From the NCBI RefSeq assembly GCF_012641465.1, contig NZ_JABAIK010000001.1:372001-436000 (forward strand): a stretch of 64,000 nt of DNA, written 5' to 3'. This document shows, one piece after another, positions 1 through 9,438 of this stretch. Position 1 is the stretch's first letter, and every line of letters begins with the position of its first letter. The position numbers were made by a program, and so were the translations under genes. This DNA comes from Vibrio agarilyticus. Lineage in GTDB: Bacteria > Pseudomonadota > Gammaproteobacteria > Enterobacterales > Vibrionaceae. The notes under the pieces are model-generated. The model had not been told where the DNA came from and did no database searches. It worked only from the letters and a program-made list of their open reading frames with translations.

Positions 1-506
1 AAATCCAAAGCGTACCATTCAGAAAAAATCGTTGTCTTATGCTTGACGTTCTGCTGGTAAAGAGTATGAAGCAGAGCATGTCCTGTGCGGTCTGCCGCCG
101 CAGCGGTGCGCGCAGCTTGCTCGCCACCAAATTCTTTTGACTGCCCGCCAAAGGGGCGTTGGTAAATCGTTCCGTCTTCGAAACGTGAAAACGGCAAGCC
201 CATTTTCTCAAGTTCAATAACTGATTCGGGCCCGGTTTTGCACATATATTCGATCGCATTTTGATCGCCAATATAATCCGACCCCTTTACGGTGTCGTAC
301 ATATGCCACTGCCAGTTATCTTGATGGGAATTGCCTAACGCAACGGTGATCCCACCTTGAGCCGACACCGTGTGTGAGCGCGTTGGAAATACCTTAGACA
401 GCAACGCGCAACTTAAACCTTGCGCTGAAATTTGCAACGCAGCGCGCATGCCTGCGCCACCAGCACCAATCACGACAGCGTCAAACTCTCTTACTGGAAT
501 CGTCAT
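1..506 (-). CDS. sdhA: Succinate dehydrogenase flavoprotein subunit, N-terminal part (cut by window edge)
   Basis: Reading leftward from the ATG at 506-504, the frame stays open to the window edge. It encodes [19 protein letters not shown], the FAD-binding Rossmann start of SdhA, followed by the SHTVSAQGG segment that carries the conserved histidine for covalent FAD attachment and by a [13 protein letters not shown] stretch typical of the family. SdhA oxidises succinate to fumarate in the TCA cycle and feeds electrons through SdhB to the SdhC/SdhD membrane anchor. The start directly abuts the sdhD stop codon, so the genes are probably translationally coupled. About 168 residues are visible; the rest, and presumably sdhB, lie outside the window. 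Confidence 0.95.
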   Translation of the reverse strand, partial: MTIPVREFDAVVIGAGGAGMRAALQISAQGLSCALLSKVFPTRSHTVSAQGGITVALGNSHQDNWQWHMYDTVKGSDYIGDQNAIEYMCKTGPESVIELEKMGLPFSRFEDGTIYQRPFGGQSKEFGGEQAARTAAAADRTGHALLHTLYQQNVKHKTTIFSEWYALD

Positions 507-851
507 TTACGCACCCCACAAAATAAATAGACCAGAGAAAAAATAGCCAAACAGCACCACAACCACGGCTAATTGCACAACACTGCGTAATAGAGCAGGT
601 TTTACGTAATCGGTTAAAACTTGCCAAATGCCAATCCACGCGTGGATCATGATGCATGCAAGCGTCACCATGGTAAAAATTTTGGTAAAGCCGCTGTCAA
701 AAAACTGCGTCCAAGTGGTGTAGGAAATATCAGTAAAGGCACAAAAACTGATCACATAAATGGTGTAAAGGGTCATGATGATGGCGGAGGCACGGATCAA
801 AATAAAATCATGCACCCCGTTTCTGCCAAGGGAGGACACTTGCTTTACCAT
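507..851 (-). CDS. sdhD: Succinate dehydrogenase membrane anchor subunit SdhD
   Basis: This 114-residue protein has three hydrophobic segments (about residues 18-38, 57-77 and 88-110), the architecture of the SdhD cytochrome b556 anchor. With SdhC it holds SdhAB on the inner membrane, binds haem b and passes electrons to ubiquinone. The motif HAWIGIWQVLTDYVKP, with its conserved histidine and the D-Y pair near the quinone site, is typical of enterobacterial and Vibrio SdhD. The start overlaps the end of sdhC by 7 bp and the stop touches sdhA, giving the standard sdhCDA order. Confidence 0.95.
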   Translation of the reverse strand: MVKQVSSLGRNGVHDFILIRASAIIMTLYTIYVISFCAFTDISYTTWTQFFDSGFTKIFTMVTLACIMIHAWIGIWQVLTDYVKPALLRSVVQLAVVVVLFGYFFSGLFILWGA

Positions 852-1237
852 ACTAAAATCCCTCCCAGCAGTGATAGCACGACAGTCGCACCAAAGACCA
901 CTTTGGCCGACTGTGCGCCGCTTTCTAATTCTTCAAAATGCCCAAGATCCATCAGTAAATGGCGAATGCCACCAGCGATGTGATAGGCAAGTGCAGTCAG
1001 AATGCCCCAAAGGACAAACTTAACCAAAACGTGCCCTACTAAGGCACTCGCTTGGTCAAAGCCTTGCGGCGAGGACAATGAGATCGACAGCAACCACAAC
1101 AATATTCCGATTGCAATAAACGTGATCACACCGCTGATTCGGTGCACGATCGACGCGATTGCAGAAATCGGAAAGTGAATGGTCTGCAAATCGAGATTAA
1201 CAGGTCTGGACTTTCTTTCTTTCACGGGCTTGCTCAC
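845..1237 (-). CDS. sdhC: Succinate dehydrogenase cytochrome b556 subunit SdhC
   Basis: Three transmembrane segments, the N-terminal KERKSRPVNLDL motif and the HRISGV and HxxxGIRHLxxD signatures identify SdhC, the other haem-binding membrane anchor of complex II. I chose the GTG start at 1237 (protein VSKPVKERKS..., about 130 residues). It matches the usual family length and is preceded by GGAG 6 nt upstream. An in-frame ATG at 1315 would add 26 residues with no family counterpart and no good ribosome site. It is the first gene of the sdhCDA operon and diverges from gltA across a 396-bp control region. Confidence 0.93.
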   Translation of the reverse strand: MSKPVKERKSRPVNLDLQTIHFPISAIASIVHRISGVITFIAIGILLWLLSISLSSPQGFDQASALVGHVLVKFVLWGILTALAYHIAGGIRHLLMDLGHFEELESGAQSAKVVFGATVVLSLLGGILVW

Positions 1238-1633
1238 TCTGCTCCATTGGGCATTTATAGTTATGAATAAAAATTGATGCCAACCCATCGAAATTAACAT
1301 TTTATTAACACTCATAATGGCTTATTCGGCCACTTTAATGTAAACAAGTTGTTAACAAACAAGACTCAAAAAATCAGCTACAATTGCCAGCAAGCCCTGA
1401 AACGATAAGGATTGAACCATTATTTACTTTGTCACTATACGGACCGCAACATTCTAATACAATTGATGTAACAATTTTTGCTACATAGGACGAATTTTTA
1501 ACATTATCGATGTAAAAAATCATAACAAGTGCACACATCGGCGGAGAAAAATTGACTTTATTAACGAACAGACGTACAAATTTGACACGCAAAACATCCT
1601 GGACGGATTAAATAAAACATAAAGGAGATTGTT
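1238..1633. promoter_or_regulatory. Divergent sdhC-gltA control region
   Basis: This AT-rich, gene-free 396 bp lies between two divergent TCA-cycle units. It holds a perfect 10-bp palindrome TTGTTAACAA at 1349-1358 and several TTAAC/GTTAA repeats of the kind seen in ArcA-type boxes. I could not assign a specific regulator. The gltA ribosome site AAAGGAG is at 1621-1627. Both operons are redox- and carbon-regulated in relatives, so shared control is likely but inferred. Confidence 0.5.
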
Positions 1634-2923
1634 ATGGCAGATATGAAAGCGACCCTTCACGTAGAAGGTCACGCGCCAATCGAGCTGCCAATTATGGATG
1701 GAACCTTAGGGAACCCTGTAATTGACGTTCGTAAGCTGGGAGCAAACGGCTACTTCACTTTTGATCCTGGTTTTCTTGCCACTGCATCTTGCGAATCTCA
1801 GATCACTTTCATCGATGGCGGGAAAGGCATTTTGCTTCACCGCGGTTTTCCCATCGATCAGCTAGCGAACAACGCTGACTACCTTGAGGTCTGTTATATT
1901 CTTCTCTACGGCGAAGCCCCAACCCGCGAGCAGTACGAACAATTTAAAACAACGGTTACCCGCCATACTATGGTTCACGAGCAAATCGCGAGCTTTTTCC
2001 ATGGCTTTCGTCGCGATGCGCACCCAATGGCAGTCATGTGTGGCGTTGTCGGTGCATTAGCGGCGTTCTATCACGACTCACTGGATATCAATAACGATGA
2101 ACACCGCGAAATTGCGGCTTATCGCTTATTATCAAAAATGCCAACCTTGGCCGCCATGTGTTACAAATATTCCATTGGTCAACCTTTCATTTACCCTCGT
2201 AATGATTTGGGTTACGCAGAAAACTTTTTGCACATGATGTTTGCCAACCCATGCGAAGAGTACGAAGTTAACCCTGTCGTCGCGCGTGCGATGGACAAAA
2301 TCTTTACGCTCCACGCGGATCATGAACAAAACGCATCAACCTCGACCGTTCGTCTATCCGGCTCGTCAGGTGCGAACCCATTCGCTTGTATTGCCGCAGG
2401 TATTGCATCACTTTGGGGACCCGCTCACGGCGGCGCAAACGAAGCATGCTTGAAGATGCTTGAAGAAATTGGCAGTGTTGACAATATTGAGGAGTTTGTT
2501 GCGCGCGCCAAAGATAAAGATGACCCATTCCGCCTCATGGGCTTTGGTCATCGCGTGTATAAAAACTACGATCCACGAGCCACGGTCATGCGTGAAACTT
2601 GCCACGAAGTGCTCAAAGAGCTCAACATCAAAGATCCTCTATTGGATGTTGCGATGGAGCTAGAACGTATTGCGCTGTCTGACGAGTATTTTGTGTCGAA
2701 GAAACTCTACCCAAATGTGGATTTCTATTCTGGCATCATCCTTAAAGCGATCGGTATTCCTGTGTCAATGTTTACCGTTATCTTTGCCATTTCTCGTACC
2801 ATCGGCTGGATTGCACATTGGAACGAAATGCACAGCGATCCACTGAACCGTATTGGTCGTCCTCGCCAGCTCTATACCGGTGAAATGCATCGTGATTTTA
2901 AGCCATTGCACGAACGTGAATAA
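1634..2923 (+). CDS. gltA: Type II citrate synthase
   Basis: This 429-residue enzyme condenses acetyl-CoA and oxaloacetate to citrate, the entry step of the TCA cycle. Catalytic residues are visible: His265 in GPAHGGANE, His306 in [14 protein letters not shown] and Asp363 in VDFYSG. Length and the extra N-terminal beta domain fit the hexameric, NADH-inhibited Gram-negative type II enzyme. Cys207 sits where the E. coli enzyme has its NADH-site cysteine. The ATG follows AAAGGAG at 6 nt. It is monocistronic, divergent from sdhC, and followed by an ERIC-like repeat and a hairpin terminator. Confidence 0.97.
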   Translation: MADMKATLHVEGHAPIELPIMDGTLGNPVIDVRKLGANGYFTFDPGFLATASCESQITFIDGGKGILLHRGFPIDQLANNADYLEVCYILLYGEAPTREQYEQFKTTVTRHTMVHEQIASFFHGFRRDAHPMAVMCGVVGALAAFYHDSLDINNDEHREIAAYRLLSKMPTLAAMCYKYSIGQPFIYPRNDLGYAENFLHMMFANPCEEYEVNPVVARAMDKIFTLHADHEQNASTSTVRLSGSSGANPFACIAAGIASLWGPAHGGANEACLKMLEEIGSVDNIEEFVARAKDKDDPFRLMGFGHRVYKNYDPRATVMRETCHEVLKELNIKDPLLDVAMELERIALSDEYFVSKKLYPNVDFYSGIILKAIGIPVSMFTVIFAISRTIGWIAHWNEMHSDPLNRIGRPRQLYTGEMHRDFKPLHERE

Positions 2924-2996
2924 TCACTGTTTAGCTTAATGCTGTGCGATGCGTTTGATTAACAAATGGGGCTTCACGATAGGGTGTATTTCTGTC

Positions 2997-3123
2997 TATA
3001 CCCAAACAACTTGAAGATGCAGCTAGGCGGCAAAGGAGCAAAGCCTCTGAGCATAGACTAACTATGTGATGAGGTTTGTGAGAATTCGCCAACAACGCTG
3101 CAACTTCAAGTGGGACGGGTATA
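2997..3123 (+). repeat. ERIC-like palindromic repeat (copy 1)
   Basis: This 127-bp element runs from TATACCCAAACAACTTGAAG to CAACTTCAAGTGGGACGGG plus TATA, with the internal CATAGACTAACTATG hairpin core. Its termini are inverted copies of one another. Size, TATA-bounded ends and core resemble the enterobacterial ERIC/IRU element. It lies between gltA and the gltA/nif3 terminator. Confidence 0.85.
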
Positions 3124-3174
3124 AGAGGCTGAGATTGTTAACCACCGCATCGTCATCGAATACGATAATGAAAT

Positions 3175-3208
3175 AAAAAAGGCTTGAATTGAGTTTCAAG
3201 CCTTTTTT
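3175..3208. terminator. Bidirectional terminator, gltA / Nif3-like gene
   Basis: The stem AAAAAAGGCTTGAA pairs with TTCAAGCCTTTTTT around a short loop. A T-run is present on both strands, so it can serve the two convergent genes. Confidence 0.85.
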
Positions 3209-3229
3209 GTTTAAACATTGGTCCACCAA

Positions 3230-4009
3230 CTAAACCGGGTTATCAATGTCAATGAAGGTGACTTTTAATCCATGGTGCGCCGCCAGCCACTCACCAAGTG
3301 CTTTAACTCCGTATCGCTCCGTAGCATGATGGCCCGCGGCAAAATAATGGATGTTCATTTCTCGCGCAGTGTAGGTTGTTCGCTCAGAGACCTCTCCGGA
3401 AATAAAAGCATCAAGACCTTTTCTCGCAGCAAGCTCAATATAGTCCTGACCGCCACCGGTACACCACCCTATGGTTTCAATCGGTTTATTACGCTGCTCT
3501 GGCTCAAGGTGAAGAGGGGTACGGCCCAGTACGGTCTCAATGCGCGTCGCTAATTCCGCCCCTGTTAACGCTTTTGAAAAGCGCCCCATCATCGCCACAG
3601 AGTGTGGGTGCCCTTCCATGCCTTCAATCGCTTTAATACCCAGAAGGTGGGCTAGTTGAGCGTTATTGCCTAGGGTCGCATGAATGTCCAACGGTAAATG
3701 ATAGGCGTAGAGGTTCAAATCGTTTTTCATCAAAGCGCGAATACGGCGCCCTTTCATGCCGCGCAGTGGCTCTGGCTCTCCTTTCCAAAAGTAGCCATGA
3801 TGAACCAAAAGTGCATCAGCATTGAGTTCTATCGCTTTATCAATCAAAGCTTGAGAGGCGGTAACGCCTGTTACAATATGACCGATGTCAGCTCGACCTT
3901 CCACTTGCAAACCGTTTGGACAGTAATCATTAATAGCATGTGGATGCAACTCTACATTGAGCAGAGATTCTAAGTCTAAATTGTTCATATTCGGTTTCAC
4001 TTTGGTCAT
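3230..4009 (-). CDS. Nif3-like dinuclear metal centre protein (YbgI family)
   Basis: The product matches the Nif3/YbgI family throughout. It has NDYCPNGLQVEG near the N-terminus, the metal ligands HHGYFWKGE, WCTGGGQDY and GEVSERTTY in the middle, and AAGHHATERYGV near the end. Members form toroidal hexamers with a dinuclear metal site. They are often labelled GTP cyclohydrolase 1 type 2 homologues, but the physiological substrate is unsettled. Family alignment favours a start at the internal ATG at 3988 (MNNLDLESLL), giving 252 residues; the upstream ATG at 4009 adds 7 residues and has a purine-rich stretch further upstream. It is convergent with gltA. Confidence 0.9.
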   Translation of the reverse strand: MTKVKPNMNNLDLESLLNVELHPHAINDYCPNGLQVEGRADIGHIVTGVTASQALIDKAIELNADALLVHHGYFWKGEPEPLRGMKGRRIRALMKNDLNLYAYHLPLDIHATLGNNAQLAHLLGIKAIEGMEGHPHSVAMMGRFSKALTGAELATRIETVLGRTPLHLEPEQRNKPIETIGWCTGGGQDYIELAARKGLDAFISGEVSERTTYTAREMNIHYFAAGHHATERYGVKALGEWLAAHHGLKVTFIDIDNPV

Positions 4010-4057
4010 GAGTATCGGTAATCTCTTCTCTTAAGTTTGCATCTTGAGGTGGTTCAT

Positions 4058-4281
4058 ACACCCAAACACTTAGGGTTGCGGCTAGGCGGCAAACAAACAA
4101 AACCTCTGAGAATAAACAAACTATACCCAAACAACTTGAAGATGCAGGTAGGCGACCAGCGAACAAAGCCTCTGAACATAGATAAACTATGTGATGAGGT
4201 TTGTGAGTGCCCGTCAACACCGCTGCAACTTCAAGTAGGACGGGTATATACCCAAGTAACTTTAAGTTATTTGGGCATATA
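4058..4281 (+). repeat. Composite ERIC-like repeat tract: partial copy, full copy, minimal end-only element
   Basis: Three related elements are joined. A truncated left half occupies 4058-4121 (CCCAAACACTTAGGGTTGCGG... to AACCTCTGAGAATAAACAAAC). A full 127-bp copy occupies 4122-4248. A 35-bp palindrome at 4247-4281 consists only of the TATACCCAAGTAACTT type end and its inverse. The full copy shares its terminal TA with the small palindrome. The tract fills most of the gap between the divergent Nif3-like and DUF1853 genes and must overlap or adjoin their promoters. Confidence 0.82.
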
Positions 4282-4339
4282 CGAAAATAGTCTAGCAGTG
4301 TACCTTAAATTGATACCAAATCGTTACTCGGGGCCTTGA

Positions 4340-5107
4340 ATGTCATCTTTAATGCAATTTGCTCACTGGATTACTGGCAATCCGTCGCTAGTCAAAGAAG
4401 ACGGTATTTTTTGTTCGCCCCACACACTTGGCCTGTCTGCGCCGCCATCCTTGCCAACTTATCAAGGTAATCCTCGATTAGGCTTTGTCTATCAATCACT
4501 GATAAGCAGCCTTTTACAAAACACGCCTCGTTACACGCGAGTGGCTGAAGAGCTTCAACTCAATGACCAACACGGTCGTACAGTCGGTGCCATCGATTTT
4601 TTGTTACGCGATAATGACTCGCAACAGATTGAGCATTGGGAAGTCGCGATTAAGTTTTACTTGCTACATCAGAACCGTTGGTATGGCCCAAACGCCAAAG
4701 ACCGATTAGATAAAAAAATTGATCACATGGTAAACCGGCAATTAACCCTCACCCAATCACCGGAGTTCATAGCTCAATTTAAAGACATTGAACCTCACGC
4801 GCATCATGCCATTATTCAAGGTCGCTTATATGTGAATCCTTTTGAACCGGCCCCAATTCCAAGTCAGTGTGCAGGCTTTGAACTCAATGCCAATCAAAGT
4901 ATCGGCTATTGGTGTTTCGAACATCAGTTATCTCAGCTCGTCGAGCCAATTTACCCTCTAGAAAAGCTCGATTGGGCGACCGGGAAAGCGCCATTTCATC
5001 GTGCGATTCAAAACGCTCACCACCGCTTTATTCATGGCATCAGTCCTACTGGTCGATTTTGGTTTGTGGTGCCGGATTCATGGCCTGATACCAGTCAAAA
5101 CAAATAA
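4340..5107 (+). CDS. DUF1853 family protein
   Basis: This 255-residue soluble protein has no signal peptide or membrane segment. The central stretch GAIDFLLRD followed by EHWEVAIKFYLL is the DUF1853 hallmark. The spaced D...E-x-x-x-K pattern resembles a PD-(D/E)XK nuclease core, but that is inference and no activity is established. The ATG at 4340 is preceded by GGGG at a suitable distance. The gene is isolated between two ERIC-like copies (ending at 4281, starting at 5120) and faces pgm convergently. Confidence 0.75.
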   Translation: MSSLMQFAHWITGNPSLVKEDGIFCSPHTLGLSAPPSLPTYQGNPRLGFVYQSLISSLLQNTPRYTRVAEELQLNDQHGRTVGAIDFLLRDNDSQQIEHWEVAIKFYLLHQNRWYGPNAKDRLDKKIDHMVNRQLTLTQSPEFIAQFKDIEPHAHHAIIQGRLYVNPFEPAPIPSQCAGFELNANQSIGYWCFEHQLSQLVEPIYPLEKLDWATGKAPFHRAIQNAHHRFIHGISPTGRFWFVVPDSWPDTSQNK

Positions 5108-5119
5108 CTGCGACGGATA

Positions 5120-5245
5120 ATACCCAAACAACTTGAAGAGGCAGGTAGGCGACAAGCGAGCAAAACCTCTGAGCATAGATAAGCTATGTGATGAGGATTG
5201 AGAGTGCCAGTCAACACCGCTGCAACTTCAAGTGGGACGGGTATA
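5120..5245 (+). repeat. ERIC-like palindromic repeat (copy 3)
   Basis: Nearly full-length copy: ATACCCAAACAACTTGAAGA, then CTCTGAGCATAGATAAGCTA, ending CAACTTCAAGTGGGACGGG plus TATA. It lies 12 bp after the DUF1853 stop codon and just before the pgm terminator. Confidence 0.87.
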
Positions 5246-5255
5246 ATGCCCAAAT

Positions 5256-5280
5256 AAAAAAGGCGACCGAAGTCGCCTTT
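5256..5280. terminator. Bidirectional terminator, DUF1853 gene / pgm
   Basis: The hairpin AAAAAGGCGAC-CGAA-GTCGCCTTT is T-rich on the minus strand and lies 27 bp beyond the pgm stop. Confidence 0.85.
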
Positions 5281-5307
5281 GCATAGTGAATACATCACGC
5301 TAACTAA

Positions 5308-6963
5308 TTAAAAGCCTGCATCAGCAAACACTTGATTAACGATATCTTGCGCTTCCGTTTCAATCTGTTTGAGATGCTCTGCACCTTTGAAACTTTCACA
5401 GTAGATCTTGTAAATGTCTTCTGTGCCAGATGGACGAGCCGCAAACCAGCCATGTTCTGTGGTCACTTTTAGGCCTCCGATAGCTGCACCATTACCTGGC
5501 GCATGCGTCAAGCGAGCGGTAATCGGATCACCAGCCAGTGTTTGCGCCGCCACCATCTCAGGTGAGAGCTTTTTCAATATCGCTTTTTGTTCGCCATTGG
5601 CGACGGCTTGAATACGGCTGTATTTCGACTCACCATGTTTCGCCGCAAGTTCTTCATAGTATTGCTGAGGATTTTTGCCTGTCACCGCTGTGATCTCAGC
5701 CGCAAGTAAGCAAAGTAAAATACCATCTTTATCTGTGGCCCAAGGCGTACCATCTTTACGTAGGAAAGACGCCCCAGCGCTCTCTTCACCACCAAAGCCA
5801 AATTGACCGGAGTAAAGGCCGTCAACAAACCATTTGAAACCGACAGGCACTTCACACAATTCACGACCAAGATCCGCCACAACGCGGTCAATCAATGCGC
5901 TTGATACCAGTGTCTTACCAACGGCCACATCTGCACGCCACTCACGACGATTGCGGTAAAGGTAATCGATACAAACAGCAAGGAAGTGATTTGGGTTCAT
6001 TAGACCTTTTGGCGTCACAATGCCATGACGGTCAAAATCGGGGTCGTTGCCAAACGCCAGATCATACTGATCTTTAATTTCAAGTAAGCCAGCCATTGCA
6101 TATGGAGATGAACAGTCCATACGCACAACGCCATCTTTATCAAGCGACATGAATTGGAATGTTGGGTCAATAGCCTCACTGACTAAGGTCAGTTCAAGAT
6201 TGTACGCTTGGCCAATTTGGCGCCAGTAATCAATGCCGCTGCCTCCGAGTGGATCAACGCCGAGTTTCAATGAGGCTTTTTGAATCGCTTCCATGTCAAT
6301 AACATTAACAAGATCGGCAACATAAGGCGCAACGAGATCTTGCTCAACAAACAGTGGGCTCTGTTTAGCTTGTTCAATTGGCAGACGTTTTACTTCCACG
6401 AGGTTATCAGCAATCAGAGCATTAGCTCGTTGTTCAATAGCCTTAGTTAACGCATCTTCTGCCGGACCACCATGAGTCGGGTTGTACTTAATACCACCGT
6501 CTTGTGGTGGGTTATGCGATGGAGTGATCACGATACCATCGGCTTTCGCCTCGTGCGCTAGGTTGTATGTCAAAATCGCATGTGAAATGCCCGGTGTTGG
6601 CGTGTAACCGTTGTCTTTTTGAGTAATAACCGTCACGCCGTTAGCCACGAGAACTTCTACTACGCTAGCAAACGCAGGCTCTGACAACGCATGCGTATCT
6701 TTACCCACAAACAAAGGGCCCGTCGTGCCACGCTCGGCGCGCACGTCTGCCACAGCTTGTGCTATCGCAACAATATGAGCTTCATTAAATGTATGATTAT
6801 CTGCACAACCACGATGGCCTGATGTTCCAAACTGGACCGCATGTTCAGGGTTGTTCGCTTGAGGTTGTAATAAGTAGTAGTTTGCTACCAAAGCAGGAAT
6901 GTTATGCAAGTCTTCCTGTAAAGCCTTTTGTCCGGCGCGCGCAAAAATAGCCATAGTCGACAT
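5308..6963 (-). CDS. pgm: Phosphoglucomutase (alpha-D-glucose phosphate-specific)
   Basis: This 551-residue enzyme of the alpha-D-phosphohexomutase superfamily interconverts glucose-1-phosphate and glucose-6-phosphate, linking glycolysis to glycogen, UDP-glucose and envelope sugars. The phosphoserine loop is visible as [12 protein letters not shown], with the metal-binding DPDFDRHG, the sugar-recognition segment GEESAGASF and the C-terminal phosphate-binding [18 protein letters not shown] near the N-terminus is also typical. Length fits E. coli Pgm (about 546). It lies downstream of seqA in the same direction, but a hairpin terminator separates them, suggesting its own promoter. Confidence 0.96.
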   Translation of the reverse strand: MSTMAIFARAGQKALQEDLHNIPALVANYYLLQPQANNPEHAVQFGTSGHRGCADNHTFNEAHIVAIAQAVADVRAERGTTGPLFVGKDTHALSEPAFASVVEVLVANGVTVITQKDNGYTPTPGISHAILTYNLAHEAKADGIVITPSHNPPQDGGIKYNPTHGGPAEDALTKAIEQRANALIADNLVEVKRLPIEQAKQSPLFVEQDLVAPYVADLVNVIDMEAIQKASLKLGVDPLGGSGIDYWRQIGQAYNLELTLVSEAIDPTFQFMSLDKDGVVRMDCSSPYAMAGLLEIKDQYDLAFGNDPDFDRHGIVTPKGLMNPNHFLAVCIDYLYRNRREWRADVAVGKTLVSSALIDRVVADLGRELCEVPVGFKWFVDGLYSGQFGFGGEESAGASFLRKDGTPWATDKDGILLCLLAAEITAVTGKNPQQYYEELAAKHGESKYSRIQAVANGEQKAILKKLSPEMVAAQTLAGDPITARLTHAPGNGAAIGGLKVTTEHGWFAARPSGTEDIYKIYCESFKGAEHLKQIETEAQDIVNQVFADAGF

Positions 6964-6988
6964 CCTTCAATTCGTTATTATGGGAAAA

Positions 6989-7031
6989 TAAAAAAAACGC
7001 CCCACCGCTGTCAAAATAAGCGATGGAGCGT
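6989..7031 (-). terminator. Terminator between seqA and pgm
   Basis: On the minus strand, ACGCTCCATCGCT pairs imperfectly with AGCGGTGGGGCGT and is followed by a run of eight T. The position 7 bp past the seqA stop marks it as the seqA terminator or an attenuator ahead of pgm. Confidence 0.75.
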
Positions 7032-7037
7032 CGATGT

Positions 7038-7568
7038 TTAAATCGATAAAGTGACCTTTTCAATCAGCTCTTGTGGATATTCAAGCTGTGCCATCACTTG
7101 TTCTACCATTTGCCGTTTGCGGCTGGTGTTGTTGTTTGTGATAACCCAAAAAGGCGTATTAGGAATGAGCTTAGGTTTTGTTGTTGTCCCGCTCGCCAAC
7201 AACGTTGCCTCATTATCCGCGAAATAAACGCGTTTGCGTCCTTTCACCTGTGTCGCCTGAGCAAATGCATTCGGATCGATGTGATGCAGCGTACTCAGCA
7301 CTAGCATGAAGCGATCAATCGCCTTCTTAAGCGTGGCGAATTCGTCGGAAATCAATAAAGTCCGCATCTCTTTAACGCCATCCACAGCCAGTGCTGCATC
7401 TGCCTCTTTGCTGACCACGATACTCACAGATTCTGCTGGCAAAACAGCCGCAGATTTAGCATCAAAACCCAATAATCGACGCAAAATATCGGAAGCGCTC
7501 TCACCAATGTGCTGGGTTTGACCTGCAATGTAACGATACAGCTCCTCATCAACCTCAATTGTTTTCAT
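7038..7568 (-). CDS. seqA: Replication initiation negative modulator SeqA
   Basis: This 176-residue protein starts MKTIEVDEELYRYIAGQTQH with ESASDILRRLLGF next, the SeqA oligomerisation domain. The C-terminal half (TPFWVITNNNTSRKRQMVEQVM) is the DNA-binding part that recognises pairs of hemimethylated GATC sites. SeqA sequesters newly replicated oriC and limits re-initiation, so its presence implies Dam methylation. It is slightly shorter than E. coli SeqA (about 181). It diverges from the ybfF-like esterase gene across 92 bp, the conserved gammaproteobacterial neighbourhood. Confidence 0.95.
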   Translation of the reverse strand: MKTIEVDEELYRYIAGQTQHIGESASDILRRLLGFDAKSAAVLPAESVSIVVSKEADAALAVDGVKEMRTLLISDEFATLKKAIDRFMLVLSTLHHIDPNAFAQATQVKGRKRVYFADNEATLLASGTTTKPKLIPNTPFWVITNNNTSRKRQMVEQVMAQLEYPQELIEKVTLSI

Positions 7569-7660
7569 TCGCTTTTCACAATCTCAATGTTTAAACTTGC
7601 GAGGATTATAACGAGATCCATCTCGATACTCCACGTTAAACCCATCAAGAATAAGATAAA

Positions 7661-8434
7661 ATGTCAGCACTGCTTAACCACACGATCCAAGGCACAGGAC
7701 AGCCATTGATTTTGATCCATGGTCTGTTTGGTAGCCTGGCAAATCTCGGCCTTTTAGCACGAGATTTTTCAAAAGATTATCAAGTAATTAGCGTAGACCT
7801 GCGCAATCATGGTCTCTCGTTTCATCATAACGAGCACAGCTACCAGGCCTTAGCTGAAGATTTGCTCACACTATTTGAGCACCTTAACATCAATCACGCG
7901 ATTGTGATCGGACACTCAATGGGCGGAAAAGTGGCGATGAAATTAGCTGAGATCGCCGCTTCGCGTATCAGTAAATTAGTGATCCTCGACATGGCCCCAG
8001 TCGACTACCAAGAGCATCGTCACGAATCTGTGTTTCGCGCTCTTAATGCCATAGAGTCACATCCACCCACATCACGTTCTGATGCGCTACAGAAAATGGC
8101 CGAATTCATCGAGCTCGATGGGGTGAGACAATTTCTTGGTAAATCACTTTATCGTCATCCACAAACTGAGCGTTGGCAATGGCGTTTCAATGTCACACAC
8201 CTTAGCGAAAATTACGCCAATATCATTGGCTGGCAGCCAATTAAAACCAGCGCGATACCCACACTCTTCATTAAGGGCGGCGATTCCGACTATCTTCTCC
8301 CAGAGCATCAACCCGCGATTCAAGCACAATTTTCTAACGCCAAAGCACATGTAATTAGTCATACCGGGCATTGGCTGCACGCGGAAAAGCCTGAATTAGT
8401 GATTCGCGCCATTCGAAAGTTTCTAGCGCATTAA
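7661..8434 (+). CDS. ybfF: Alpha/beta hydrolase esterase, YbfF-like
   Basis: This 257-residue alpha/beta-hydrolase has the oxyanion segment HGLFGS near residue 20, the nucleophile elbow GHSMGG (Ser near 87) and a late histidine in HTGHWLHAEKP. Acidic residues between them could complete the triad. Its seqA-adjacent position matches E. coli ybfF, an esterase acting on short acyl esters and acyl-CoA; the natural substrate is not known. It is followed by two small co-directional genes. Confidence 0.88.
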   Translation: MSALLNHTIQGTGQPLILIHGLFGSLANLGLLARDFSKDYQVISVDLRNHGLSFHHNEHSYQALAEDLLTLFEHLNINHAIVIGHSMGGKVAMKLAEIAASRISKLVILDMAPVDYQEHRHESVFRALNAIESHPPTSRSDALQKMAEFIELDGVRQFLGKSLYRHPQTERWQWRFNVTHLSENYANIIGWQPIKTSAIPTLFIKGGDSDYLLPEHQPAIQAQFSNAKAHVISHTGHWLHAEKPELVIRAIRKFLAH

Positions 8435-8580
8435 CCACTAGTGACAGTCTGACGTGACAAGAAGGGAGCAAACACGTTTTTAAAGGACACAGCCAATGCG
8501 AGTGCGTCGCAAAGTCAATTAACTTTGGTGCCACATAATGATATAGTGCTTGCAAGCGAAAACACGCAGATAGGGACGCT

Positions 8581-8802
8581 ATGCTGTACGACTATATCAA
8601 CGCGCTTGAATCCATCGGTTTAGACCTGCTTTTTGCCGCTATCTTTTTTTTGATCGCAATGGCAATAAGAGACGTATTGAACCGCGGAAATGTCCCAGCG
8701 TTTGGCCGTCGTATTGTATGGCTGGTTCTGTTTCTTGGCTGTTCTGGGTTCATTGCCAAAGGGCTAATCCAGCTTAGCTGGGAGGGTGCTGGGCTCGGAT
8801 AA
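8581..8802 (+). CDS. DUF2788 small membrane protein
   Basis: This 73-residue protein has two hydrophobic segments (about 13-30 and 46-65) separated by a short basic loop (IRDVLNRGNVPAFGRRI), so it is probably an inner-membrane protein with a cytoplasmic loop. The sequence fits DUF2788, a family usually found between ybfF and fldA in Vibrio and relatives. No function is known. Spacing to fldA is 46 bp, so co-transcription is likely. Confidence 0.8.
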   Translation: MLYDYINALESIGLDLLFAAIFFLIAMAIRDVLNRGNVPAFGRRIVWLVLFLGCSGFIAKGLIQLSWEGAGLG

Positions 8803-8848
8803 AAACGAGCTTGGCCCAACTAAAAAGATAATCAAAGGTGCAAACTAT

Positions 8849-9385
8849 ATGGCAAGCGTAGGTATCTTCTTCGGCAGCGACACAGGTAATACTGAAGCAG
8901 TCGCTAAGATGATTCAAAAGCAACTCGGTAAACAACTGGTTCACGTCCAAGATATCGCAAAAAGCAGTAAAGAAGACATTGATAACTTCGATCTATTGCT
9001 GCTTGGGATCCCAACGTGGTACTACGGTGAAGCTCAGTGCGATTGGGATGACTTTTTCCCAGAACTCGAGCAAATTGACTTTTCAACCAAACTCGTCGCC
9101 ATTTTTGGATGCGGTGACCAAGAAGATTACGCAGAATACTTCTGTGATGCTATGGGCACCATCCGCGATATCGTCGAAGCAAAGGGCGGCACCATTTTAG
9201 GCTACACCCCGACTGAAGGTTATGAGTTCGAAGCATCTAAAGCACTCGTTAACGGCGACGATAGCCACTTTGTGGGCTTGTGTATTGATGAAGATCGTCA
9301 GCCCGAACTCACTGAGAAGCGCGTTGAGGATTGGGTCAAGCAAATCTACGATGAAATGTGTTTGGCTGAGCTAGACGCAGAATAA
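8849..9385 (+). CDS. fldA: Flavodoxin I
   Basis: This 178-residue long-chain flavodoxin has the FMN phosphate loop GSDTGNTEAVAKMI at residues 8-21, the aromatic FMN clamp segment PTWYYGEAQCDWDD and the GCGDQEDYAEYFCDAMG loop. It is a low-potential electron carrier for activation of MetH, BioB, IspG/H and similar enzymes. I chose the ATG at 8849 (MASVGIFFGSD) because it aligns with the family. The longer frame from 8786 overlaps the DUF2788 gene and adds 21 unrelated residues. Upstream of fur, as in E. coli. Confidence 0.96.
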   Translation: MASVGIFFGSDTGNTEAVAKMIQKQLGKQLVHVQDIAKSSKEDIDNFDLLLLGIPTWYYGEAQCDWDDFFPELEQIDFSTKLVAIFGCGDQEDYAEYFCDAMGTIRDIVEAKGGTILGYTPTEGYEFEASKALVNGDDSHFVGLCIDEDRQPELTEKRVEDWVKQIYDEMCLAELDAE

Positions 9386-9438
9386 TTCGGTACTCGACGC
9401 GATGATATCTTTCATCGACACAAGAATATTGACTCTGA

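Noticed and set aside
1374-1592. 72-codon minus-strand frame in the sdhC-gltA gap
   Set aside because: It covers the divergent promoter region and has no family resemblance.
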